Assembly (NCBI GenBank): GCA_035527455.1
Contig: DATLAN010000515.1
Coordinates: forward strand, 1-5,238
DNA length: 5,238 bases
From: DATLAN01 sp035527455
GTDB lineage: Bacteria; Planctomycetota; Planctomycetia; Pirellulales; Thermoguttaceae
Reading direction: 5' to 3'
In this document: one piece after another, positions 1 through 5,238 of the stretch
Numbering within the stretch: position 1 is the first letter of the stretch
Layout: each line of letters begins with the position of its first letter
The notes under the pieces: generated by a model
What the model was told of the DNA's origin: nothing
Database searches by the model: none
The model's input: the letters and a program-made list of their open reading frames with translations, nothing else
Translations under genes and position numbers: made by a program

Positions 1-12
1 CTGTCTTGCCCG

Positions 13-26
13 CCGCCTCGAGGCGG
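13..26. repeat. 14-bp perfect palindrome
   Basis: CCGCCTCGAGGCGG is its own reverse complement. As RNA it could form a five-base-pair GC stem with a TCGA loop. No T-run follows on the plus strand, so it is not a typical intrinsic terminator. It may be a transcript-end hairpin of an upstream gene, a protein-binding dyad, or chance in GC-rich DNA. Confidence 0.4.
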
Positions 27-112
27 AAACGATAGTAACCGGCGTGTTGGAAGGAAAATGATCGGAGATTGCCGTCGCGTTTGCGGCGAGCTGTAACTTT
101 ATCTCGCATATT

Positions 113-118
113 GGAGAG
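113..118 (+). promoter_or_regulatory. Ribosome binding site of the broken fucosidase
   Basis: GGAGAG lies six bases before the ATG at 125. It marks 125 as a genuine former translation start even though that frame no longer leads into the fucosidase coding sequence. Confidence 0.5.
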
Positions 119-124
119 AGAGCC

Positions 125-543
125 ATGAAGACACGAATAGCGTCGAATGGATGCACCGGTTTCAGCCGAATACGTTCGTCGGATTCAATCATGGCGAGCC
201 GGCCGGACGCCTCTGCCTGCGTGAAATGGGCCGGCCCGGCAAGATCGGCGACGCGGGTGCGTCCGAATACAACAAAGGCGCCGAGACATCATTCAGAGGC
301 TACTATGTCGCCGAGTTCACCTATCCCATCCTCCCGCCGCATACGGGCGGGGCGCAGTGGTTCTATTCGCTGCCCAAGCACGACAGCCTGTGCCACCCGG
401 CTGCCAAGCTCTACAAAGACTACCAGGGCGCGATGGAATACGGCAACATTTTCTCGATCAACATCGGCCCGAACTACGCGGGGAAGATTCGTGACGTAGA
501 CGTCGAGACCCTCAAACAAGTGGGAGAGATGATAACAAAGTAG
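125..543 (+). pseudogene. Truncated, frameshifted GH29 alpha-L-fucosidase remnant (C-terminal part)
   Basis: The frame open from 97 to the TAG at 541-543 encodes the C-terminal part of a secreted alpha-L-fucosidase. Counting from the internal ATG at 151 it has 130 residues: RFQPNTFVGFNHGEPAGR near the start, AEFTYPIL at 54-61 where GH29 enzymes carry the acid/base region, WFYSLPKHD at 70-78, and FSINIGPNYAGKI at 101-113, the variant of the family's LNxGPxxxGxI block. The catalytic nucleophile region and nearly all of the (beta/alpha)8 barrel are absent; full GH29 enzymes are usually about 450 residues or more. The only well-placed start, ATG 125 with a Shine-Dalgarno, begins MKTRIA and is one frame off, giving a 124-residue nonsense product ending at 499. 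ATG 151 has no ribosome binding site. The simplest reading is an internal deletion with a junction near 136-145, or an assembly join. The remnant ends 13 bases before the next fucosidase gene but belongs to a different GH29 subtype, so it is not a tandem copy of it. Confidence 0.75.
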
Positions 544-556
544 AAGGAAGAATAGG

Positions 557-1582
557 ATGACAACAGGAAAACACGCGGTAAGCACCATCGTCTTTGTCGC
601 CATCCTGATGACGAGCATCGTCTTCAATGTCGCGGCGCAGGACATTCCCACCGTACTGCCCGATCCGGACGGCAAGCCGGGTGACGCCACCAGGCCGGTC
701 CATCAGTTGCAGGACGACTTCCGGAAACTGGAATTCGGCATGTTCATCCATTACAATATGGCGACATACAAGGGGGTCCAATGGGTCGCCGGCTACCATA
801 GTCCTGCCGACTTCAATCCGGGGGTCGACGCCATCGACACGGACGCCTGGGCGGACGCCGCAGTATCCGCCGGCATGACGTATGGCGTGCTTACAGTAAA
901 GCATGTCGCGGGCTTTTGCCTGTGGGACAGCAAGTATACGACCTATGACGTGATGCACCCTGACTGTCCGTACAAGAAGGATCTGGTAGCGCAGTTCATT
1001 CAATCGTTCAAGAGCCGTGGATTGAAGGTGGGGCTTTACTATTGCTGGCGCAACCCGGGATTCGGCGGTCCCGAGAAATACAAGGTCCTGCCGCCGGAAT
1101 GCGATCCTGCGACCCATACTCTAAAAGAACAAAATGAATTCCAAAAAGCCCAGATCGCGGAACTTCTGACCAGGTATCCGGATGTGTTTTATATATGGAA
1201 TGACGGGCTCGATGACCAGGTGATGCCTGCGGATGAAATCCTGACTCACATCAGATCGATACGTCCCAACGTCATTGCCAGTGCCAATTGGTGGAGCTGG
1301 GGCAAGAAAGGAACGCCGTATGTGGACATTGCCGTCAAGGAAATGCGGCACTTTCCAGAGGGGAATACGGCACCGGGCGAGACATGCTGGTGCCTGGAAC
1401 AGAAGTGGTTCTGGGGAGAGGGGGCTCACCCCAAGACGGCCGAGCAAGTCGTAGATCTCATGGCCACGGTGAATAGCAGGAATTCGAACTTCCTGCTGAA
1501 CGTCGGCCCGGATCGCAACGGCAACATCGCAGAATCAAGTCTCAAGACACTGGCGGAGGTCGGGAAGCTGCGAAATCCTTAG
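557..1582 (+). CDS. Secreted compact GH29-type alpha-L-fucosidase
   Basis: This 341-residue protein is predicted to release terminal alpha-L-fucose by a retaining mechanism outside the cytoplasm. A signal peptide covers residues 1-27 (hydrophobic core IVFVAILMTSIVF, likely cut after VAA). A short leader, LPDPDGKPGDATRPV at 34-48, precedes the barrel. GH29 landmarks follow: FGMFIHYN 60-67 with the fucose-binding His65; KHVAGF 115-120 and CLWDSKYTTYD 121-131; YYCWR 161-165; FYIWND 211-216, where Asp216 is the likely nucleophile; GETCW 274-278, where Glu275 is the best acid/base candidate by comparison with the family's WE motif; and NFLLNVGPDRNGNI 311-324. The second His and the Asp of the canonical KHHDGF are Val and Ala here, so substrate preference may differ. 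The protein stops right after the barrel and lacks the usual C-terminal beta-sandwich domain. The start is supported by GAAGGAAG six bases upstream. The 13-base gap to the preceding remnant suggests a former operon. The family is clear; the exact linkage is unknown. Confidence 0.85.
   Translation: MTTGKHAVSTIVFVAILMTSIVFNVAAQDIPTVLPDPDGKPGDATRPVHQLQDDFRKLEFGMFIHYNMATYKGVQWVAGYHSPADFNPGVDAIDTDAWADAAVSAGMTYGVLTVKHVAGFCLWDSKYTTYDVMHPDCPYKKDLVAQFIQSFKSRGLKVGLYYCWRNPGFGGPEKYKVLPPECDPATHTLKEQNEFQKAQIAELLTRYPDVFYIWNDGLDDQVMPADEILTHIRSIRPNVIASANWWSWGKKGTPYVDIAVKEMRHFPEGNTAPGETCWCLEQKWFWGEGAHPKTAEQVVDLMATVNSRNSNFLLNVGPDRNGNIAESSLKTLAEVGKLRNP
655..700 (+). repeat. 46-bp direct repeat, copy 1 (in the fucosidase gene)
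   Basis: This segment matches 3835-3880 at 43 of 46 bases, with the first 27 bases identical; the differences are at 682, 692 and 693. It encodes LPDPDGKPGDATRPV immediately after the signal peptide and before the fucosidase barrel. Both copies use the same reading frame, so peptide as well as DNA is conserved. Confidence 0.9.
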
Positions 1583-1618
1583 GGGAGGGGTGGATTTGCT
1601 TCCAATTCTCCCGAGGGT

Positions 1619-1627
1619 TGGTATACT
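1619..1627 (+). promoter_or_regulatory. Extended -10 promoter candidate for the transglutaminase-like gene
   Basis: TGG-TATACT fits the extended -10 pattern TGnTATAAT with one mismatch in the hexamer. No good -35 sits 16-18 bases upstream (TTGCTT at 1596-1601 is 20 bases away), which extended -10 promoters tolerate. The predicted transcript would start around 1634 and have a leader of roughly 90 bases before the ATG at 1725. This assumes a sigma70-like consensus in an unidentified host. Confidence 0.4.
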
Positions 1628-1647
1628 CGAACCTATCGCGTTCGAGT
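1625..1647. repeat. Perfect 8-bp inverted repeat overlapping the promoter (operator or hairpin)
   Basis: ACTCGAAC (1625-1632) and GTTCGAGT (1640-1647) are exact reverse complements around a seven-base spacer. The left arm overlaps the last three bases of the -10 candidate and the dyad spans the predicted transcription start, a position typical of a repressor site. It also lies 43 bases after the fucosidase stop and is followed by TTGTT, so a weak intrinsic terminator for that gene is the competing reading. Confidence 0.45.
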
Positions 1648-1724
1648 TTGTTCCCGGTGTGCGCCGGGGCTTGAACAGCTACGAAAAAAGCAACACGGTG
1701 ACCAAAACGAAAGGGCCCGGGACA

Positions 1725-3641
1725 ATGACGGCAAGAAGAGCGGCCAGGAGTTTGGGATGGGTTCTCGCCATGGCGATCGGGGCATCGAGCGTATGGGCGG
1801 CCAACAAGGAAGTGGCGGTGGAAACGCCGCTCACCGAAGCCGGTCAGAAACTCGAAGCGCGATATTCCGGGCAGCTCAAGGCCCTGCAGGCTGAGATCGA
1901 GAAGGCGTTGCCGAAGCTTGACGAGCAGCAGAAGGCCGCCTTCCTGAAAGCGTATCAGGACGAGGCGGCGGCGACGGCGGCCGAACTGAATGCGATGCGA
2001 ACTCAAGTCGGGGCGAAGGACCCGGAGGCGGCGGCCAAGGCTTACCGTGCCGCCAAGGAGGCCCTCGCGCTGGCGGCGACCAGTGCGCAGGCGCCGGCCA
2101 AGGCCATGCTGACGGACTTGGAGAAGTTCCTGGCGAGCGACAAACTGGACGCGCAACTGGTGAAATGCAACGTCCTGGCCGAGGCCACGCCGCATGGCCT
2201 GGCGGAGTTCGCCCAGCAGGGGAAAGAGCAGGAGGCGCTGGTCGATACGCTGCTGGCGGATGGTGATCTGATGAAGCAGATGGTCATCGCGGATGGCGCC
2301 AAGGGCGGCAAGTATGGCCAGGCAATGAAGATCTACACCGACATCCAGAAGGCGAGCACGAAGGCCAAGGATGGCGCCTTGCAGCGGCTGGCACAGGGCA
2401 TCAGCTTGGAGCATGCGGTGCCGATTGCGCAGAGCAACCCTCGGGCCCAGACCGATGCTCCGGCCACCGTGGACCCGGTGAAGCGGTACCTGCATTACGA
2501 GAAGGCTTTCCTGGATGGCGAACTGGATCCCGGCTTCAAGGATCTGACCGTTTGGGAGTATCGAATGGTCGTCAATGGCGATGAGCCGGATCATATTCTG
2601 GCCTGGGGGCGCGAGATGCTACGGAACTACCGGCCCGACCACATCTCCACTTCAGACTATCGCTGGCGTTATGTGAAAGCCGTCAGCACCGAGGTCAAGT
2701 ACGGGTCGGAGGATACTAAGAACGACCTCCCCTCGCTGCAACAGTACCAGAATATCATCATGAATGGTGGCGTGTGTGGTCGGCGCGCGTTCTTCGGACG
2801 TTTCATCCTGCGCAGCTTCGGCATCCCGACCCTGGCTCGTCCCCAGAGGGGTCATGCCACGCTAGTCCACTGGACGCCCGATGGCTGGGTGATCAACCTT
2901 GGCGCCACCTGGGGGTGGGGCTGGACCTCGTATGGCCAGGACGTCGATTTCGTGTTGCATACGCAGGCGAGAAAGGTTGAAAAGTCATTCCTGCAGGTGC
3001 AGCGTGCCCAGTGGGTGGGCGCGGCCCTTGGCGAGAAGAGGGCCTTCGGTTTCAACGCCCCGGCGACCGGCTTCTGGAATGGCGCGGCGCTCTACCGGCA
3101 GCGGGCGATTGTTGAAGAGGCCAAGGCGGTGGCGCTGGCCGCGGTCGGTGAGGACATTGGCGAGGCGAATGAATCCAAGGAGAAGGATGTCGTTGAAGCA
3201 GTGACCATCACCGAGGCGGACAGCAAGATCGTCGTCGGCCAGGACGGGGTGATCACGATTCCGGCCGCGGCTTGCAGCAAACCGACGAACAGCACTCAGA
3301 AGATCCTCTTCATGGAGAGCTGCCTGGGCGGAATGCAGTTGCACTACAACCGGCTCGGGGAGCCCGAGGAGTTCGAATACGCCTTCGAGGCGCCGGCAGA
3401 CGGGAAATATGCGCTCAGCGCGCGGGTGGTGACGACCAGCTCCGACCAGCACCTCCTGGTCGCGGCCAACGATGCCAAGGAGCCGACCGACATCGCGGTG
3501 CCTTTTACCGTCGGCATGTGGGATAAGACTCAACCGGTCGAGGTCTCGGCGGTCAAGGGCCGGAATGTCCTTCGCTTCTCGCGCAACGAGCCGCTCAAGG
3601 GATTGACCATTAAGGACTTTACGCTGAGGCCGGTGAAGTGA
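1725..3641 (+). CDS. Secreted transglutaminase-like protein with coiled-coil N-terminus and CBM-like C-terminus
   Basis: The protein has 638 residues from ATG 1725, chosen because GAAAGGG lies nine bases upstream and the protein then begins with a clean signal peptide (residues 1-25, arginine-rich start, cut after SSVWA). An upstream in-frame GTG at 1590 would bury that signal. Residues about 35-225 are Ala/Lys/Glu/Gln-rich and helical, with coiled-coil character at 37-90. Residues about 250-415 form a transglutaminase/papain-like core: GGVCGRRAFF with Cys351, GHATLVHW with His377, and GWVINLG with Asn391 where transglutaminases usually have Asp. Trp-rich GATWGWGW follows. A charged helical linker covers about 460-495. 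The last ~125 residues are beta-rich (EFEYAFEAPADGKYALSARVV, VEVSAVKGRNVLRFSR), resembling a CBM6/35-type or similar sugar-binding sandwich. The family fold can hydrolyse amide bonds (proteases, peptide:N-glycanase) or crosslink proteins. Sitting between a fucosidase and an esterase, it may work on glycoproteins or sit on the cell surface. The exact reaction is not known. Confidence 0.75.
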   Translation: MTARRAARSLGWVLAMAIGASSVWAANKEVAVETPLTEAGQKLEARYSGQLKALQAEIEKALPKLDEQQKAAFLKAYQDEAAATAAELNAMRTQVGAKDPEAAAKAYRAAKEALALAATSAQAPAKAMLTDLEKFLASDKLDAQLVKCNVLAEATPHGLAEFAQQGKEQEALVDTLLADGDLMKQMVIADGAKGGKYGQAMKIYTDIQKASTKAKDGALQRLAQGISLEHAVPIAQSNPRAQTDAPATVDPVKRYLHYEKAFLDGELDPGFKDLTVWEYRMVVNGDEPDHILAWGREMLRNYRPDHISTSDYRWRYVKAVSTEVKYGSEDTKNDLPSLQQYQNIIMNGGVCGRRAFFGRFILRSFGIPTLARPQRGHATLVHWTPDGWVINLGATWGWGWTSYGQDVDFVLHTQARKVEKSFLQVQRAQWVGAALGEKRAFGFNAPATGFWNGAALYRQRAIVEEAKAVALAAVGEDIGEANESKEKDVVEAVTITEADSKIVVGQDGVITIPAAACSKPTNSTQKILFMESCLGGMQLHYNRLGEPEEFEYAFEAPADGKYALSARVVTTSSDQHLLVAANDAKEPTDIAVPFTVGMWDKTQPVEVSAVKGRNVLRFSRNEPLKGLTIKDFTLRPVK

Positions 3642-3711
3642 AGTCCGGCGTAGCGGCGGAAGGCGGGGCGTTGCCGGTATAGCTACGAACGCAAACGTGA
3701 AGTGTCCGCGA

Positions 3712-3723
3712 AACCGATCGGTT
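3712..3723. repeat. 12-bp perfect palindrome upstream of the esterase gene
   Basis: AACCGATCGGTT is fully self-complementary and lies 8 bases before the AAGGAG of the esterase gene. It could be a regulator-binding dyad or a small leader hairpin near the ribosome binding site. The rest of the 104-base gap (3642-3745) has no convincing promoter: TATAGC at 3678-3683 is the only -10-like hexamer, and no clear -35 precedes it. Confidence 0.4.
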
Positions 3724-3731
3724 GCTTGAAA

Positions 3732-3737
3732 AAGGAG
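3732..3737 (+). promoter_or_regulatory. Strong ribosome binding site of the esterase gene
   Basis: AAGGAG lies eight bases before the ATG at 3746, in an A-rich context. It is the best Shine-Dalgarno in the window and fixes the esterase start directly ahead of a signal peptide. Confidence 0.8.
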
Positions 3738-3745
3738 ACAAAGAC

Positions 3746-5238
3746 ATGAACAGAGCGCACAAGAAAGCAGCACTGGTACTGGCCGCCCTGATATCGTCCA
3801 GCCTGACTATCCTGGCCGCCGAGGTACCGAAGGAACTGCCCGATCCGGACGGCAAGCCGGGCGACGCCACCCAGCCGGTCAAGGTCTACATCCTGGCCGG
3901 CCAATCCAACATGGTGGGCATGGGCGAACTCAGCGGCGCCAAGAACGTCTACACCGGGGTCTACCTTACTGCCGATCCGGCGGCGCCCAAGGGGCCCCTG
4001 CAAATCTATCAAGTGGGTAACTACAAGATCGTACCCCTGACACTCTACCAGCCGGACGGCACGCCGACCGACGAACCGGTCGCACAGGGCCAACTCGAGG
4101 TGCCCGAGCAGGGCGTCTATCAAGTACACTGCGGTTCCGGCGAGAGTTCCTACAACGTGATGGAACTTGATGGAAAGCAGGTCTACCGCAGGGAGGCGGG
4201 CGGCGAGCCGGTCAAGCAGGACGTGACCCTCCAGGCCGGCAAGCGCTATGCGTTCGAAATCTCCGGCTTCCAGGGCGACCCGCCGAGGTTCTGGATGCAG
4301 AAGACGGACCTCTTGGGTTACGGTGACCTCGAGGCCGCGGCCAAGCGGGAAGGGAAGTTCCCGTGGCTGGTCGACGACAAGGGCGACTGGACGGTGCGCA
4401 ACGACGTCTACTTCCAGGAGGCCCGGCTTGCGGAGGGCGGCAGAGGCTGTCCTCTCAGCGCAACATCGAACGGAAACACCATCGGTCCGGAGTTGGGCTT
4501 CGGCCACGTCATGGGCGCCTTCCACGACGAACAGGTTCTGCTGATCAAGACGGCCCAGGGCAATCGTTCCCTGGGATTCGATTTCCGCCCGCCATCGAGC
4601 GGCCGAACAGATCCCGACAGCCAATGGGAATCTTTGGAATATAAGCTCATGGTCGAAGGAGTTCGGAAGACCCTCGACAACATCGACAAGATCGTGCCCG
4701 GCTACAAGGGACAGGGATATGAGATCGCCGGTTTCGTCTGGTGGCAGGGCCACAAGGATAGCTTCGCGGAGGAGTCGATCGCGGAGTACGAGAAGAACAT
4801 GGTGAACCTGATCAACGATGTGCGGAAGGAATTCAAGGTGCCGAAGATGCCTGCCGTGGTCGCCAGCGTCGGATTCGGCGGACCCAACATGGCGGACAAG
4901 TTCCTGAGGATCCTGGAAGCGCAGATGGCGGTCGGCGACCCGCAGAAACACCCCGAGTTCGCCGGCACAGTGGCCTCGGTGGACACCCGCGATTTCTGGC
5001 GCGAGGTCGACGAGTCGCCGACGAGCCAGGACTATCACTACAACCGCAACGCCGAAACGTACATGCTCGTCGGCGACGCGCTGGGCCGGGCGATGGTCAA
5101 GCTGCTTGGCGGAAACGCGGAAGCCCTTCCGCAAGCCCCCGGGCCGAAACCGGCCGTGCAACAGGCGACTTCCGAACCGACTGATGAAGAGAAGGCCGCC
5201 GCGCAGGCAGCACTGGCCCCGATCATCCTCGACGGCAT
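3746..5238 (+). CDS. Secreted SGNH esterase, sialate O-acetylesterase (SASA/CE6-like) family; 3' end beyond window
   Basis: The frame is open from ATG 3746 to the window edge (497 complete codons, no stop), so the C-terminus is missing. A signal peptide covers residues 1-25 (cut after LAA). The leader LPDPDGKPGDATQPV at 31-45 runs straight into VYILAGQSNMVGMG, the SGNH block I with nucleophile Ser54. Residues about 65-220 form an insertion rich in beta-type sequence (QLEVPEQGVYQVHCG, DVTLQAGKRYAFEISG) that splits the catalytic fold. The fold resumes with GNTIGPELGFG 243-253, VLLIKTAQGNRSL 264-276, VWWQGHKDSF 331-340 (QGH where the family often has QGE) and DYHYNRNAETYMLVGDALG 429-447, with His431 as the likely catalytic base. 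After residue 455 a Pro/Ala-rich linker leads into a new segment (DEEKAAAQAALAPIILDG), probably the start of another domain. The expected role is removal of O-acetyl or similar esters from exported glycans, helping the fucosidase. It lies 104 bases after the transglutaminase-like gene on the same strand. Confidence 0.85.
   Translation, partial: MNRAHKKAALVLAALISSSLTILAAEVPKELPDPDGKPGDATQPVKVYILAGQSNMVGMGELSGAKNVYTGVYLTADPAAPKGPLQIYQVGNYKIVPLTLYQPDGTPTDEPVAQGQLEVPEQGVYQVHCGSGESSYNVMELDGKQVYRREAGGEPVKQDVTLQAGKRYAFEISGFQGDPPRFWMQKTDLLGYGDLEAAAKREGKFPWLVDDKGDWTVRNDVYFQEARLAEGGRGCPLSATSNGNTIGPELGFGHVMGAFHDEQVLLIKTAQGNRSLGFDFRPPSSGRTDPDSQWESLEYKLMVEGVRKTLDNIDKIVPGYKGQGYEIAGFVWWQGHKDSFAEESIAEYEKNMVNLINDVRKEFKVPKMPAVVASVGFGGPNMADKFLRILEAQMAVGDPQKHPEFAGTVASVDTRDFWREVDESPTSQDYHYNRNAETYMLVGDALGRAMVKLLGGNAEALPQAPGPKPAVQQATSEPTDEEKAAAQAALAPIILDG
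3835..3880 (+). repeat. 46-bp direct repeat, copy 2 (in the esterase gene)
   Basis: This segment matches 655-700 at 43 of 46 bases and encodes LPDPDGKPGDATQPV just after the signal peptide. Here it joins smoothly to the first beta strand of the SGNH fold, where such a leader seems native to the family (recalled, not searched). That would make the esterase the likely donor and the fucosidase the recipient. Confidence 0.9.

Larger units (their letters stand above)
1..124. other. Leader region upstream of the broken fucosidase; no assignable gene
   Basis: No gene can be called with confidence here. Three short open stretches touch the left edge. On the plus strand a frame ends at a TGA at 59-61 (last residues ETIVTGVLEGK), and another is open to a TAA at 94-96. 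On the minus strand a frame beginning at an ATG at 109-107 stays open to the edge for 36 codons (it includes HAGYYRFRLEAAGK). Any of these could be the end or beginning of a neighbouring gene, and none has enough length to decide. A weak sigma70-like pair, TTGCCG at 69-74 and TGTAAC at 92-97 with a 17-base spacer, could drive the following gene, but the match is poor. The 3' end carries the ribosome binding site of the broken fucosidase. Confidence 0.4.

Noticed and set aside
125..499. 124-residue protein translated from ATG 125
   Set aside because: It is rich in Ser, Arg and Thr with no motif and runs out of frame through conserved GH29 coding sequence; it is the product of a broken start, not a real gene.
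512..1117. Minus-strand open frame of 201 codons opposite the fucosidase
   Set aside because: The plus strand shows conserved GH29 motifs throughout; the antisense frame has none.
1628..1644. LexA/DinR-type SOS box
   Set aside because: The half-sites CGAAC and GTTCG fit, but the spacer is seven bases instead of four, and the downstream gene is not a DNA repair gene.
1590..1724. GTG at 1590 as the start of the transglutaminase-like protein
   Set aside because: The G-run directly before GTG is too close to serve as a ribosome binding site, the extra 45 residues resemble no leader, and the frame would include the promoter and dyad. ATG 1725 gives a proper signal peptide.
1542..2594. Minus-strand open frame of 350 codons opposite the start of the transglutaminase-like gene
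   Set aside because: It has low-complexity Arg/Leu/Gln composition mirroring the Ala/Lys/Glu codons of the plus-strand gene, and no motif. It crosses the promoter gap and the end of the fucosidase gene.
3645..3677. Terminator hairpin after the transglutaminase-like gene (CCGGC 3645-3649 with GCCGG 3673-3677)
   Set aside because: The arms are only five bases with a 23-base loop and no T-run follows, so it is not a credible intrinsic terminator.
3683..5161. Long minus-strand open frame of 492 codons opposite the esterase
   Set aside because: The plus strand encodes a clear SGNH esterase with signal peptide, ribosome binding site and catalytic blocks. The antisense product is rich in Arg, His, Val and Leu with no recognisable motif, as expected for the reverse of GC-rich coding DNA.
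1..5238. CRISPR arrays, tRNA or rRNA genes, insertion sequence ends
   Set aside because: I saw no regularly spaced repeats, no tRNA-like cloverleaf or conserved rRNA segments, and no transposase motif or paired terminal repeats. The only strong direct repeat is the two-copy 46-bp coding module.

Overview
The window is GC-rich bacterial DNA with all recognisable genes on the plus strand. It holds a short run of secreted enzymes aimed at glycans or glycoproteins. The Sec-type signal peptides, a secreted SGNH esterase with an 'LPDPDGKPxDxxxPV...GQSNM' N-terminus, and the clustering of several carbohydrate-active enzymes recall the Planctomycetes/Verrucomicrobia/Lentisphaerae (PVC) group, probably an environmental genome. 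This assignment comes from remembered family style, not a search.

Layout. Positions 1-124 are a leader with a 14-bp palindrome and a good ribosome binding site, but no gene can be assigned there. Positions 125-543 are a broken alpha-L-fucosidase (GH29): a start site and about five codons joined, out of frame, to the C-terminal third of a fucosidase. Thirteen bases later, 557-1582 encodes a compact, apparently intact GH29-type fucosidase with a signal peptide but no C-terminal beta-sandwich domain. A 142-base gap (1583-1724) has an extended -10 promoter candidate overlapped by a perfect 8-bp inverted repeat. 1725-3641 encodes a secreted three-part protein: helical/coiled-coil N-terminus, transglutaminase-like (Cys-His-Asn) core, and a beta-rich C-terminus resembling a carbohydrate-binding module. 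A 104-base gap (3642-3745) has a 12-bp perfect palindrome and a strong ribosome binding site. From 3746 to the right edge runs a secreted SGNH/sialate O-acetylesterase-like esterase. It is open to the end of the window, so its C-terminus is missing here.

How they may work together (inference). The fucosidase would remove terminal fucose, the SGNH esterase would remove acetyl or similar ester groups that block glycosidases, and the transglutaminase-fold protein could act on the peptide or amide part of a glycoprotein, or crosslink or anchor proteins at the surface. The targets could be fucosylated, acetylated glycans such as mucin-type glycoproteins or algal fucans. No sulfatase, transporter or regulator is in the window to decide between these.

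The most unusual signal is a 46-bp near-identical segment (43/46) at 655-700 and 3835-3880. It lies directly after the signal peptides of two otherwise unrelated enzymes, in the same reading frame in both. It looks like a shared mature-N-terminus module copied between neighbours.
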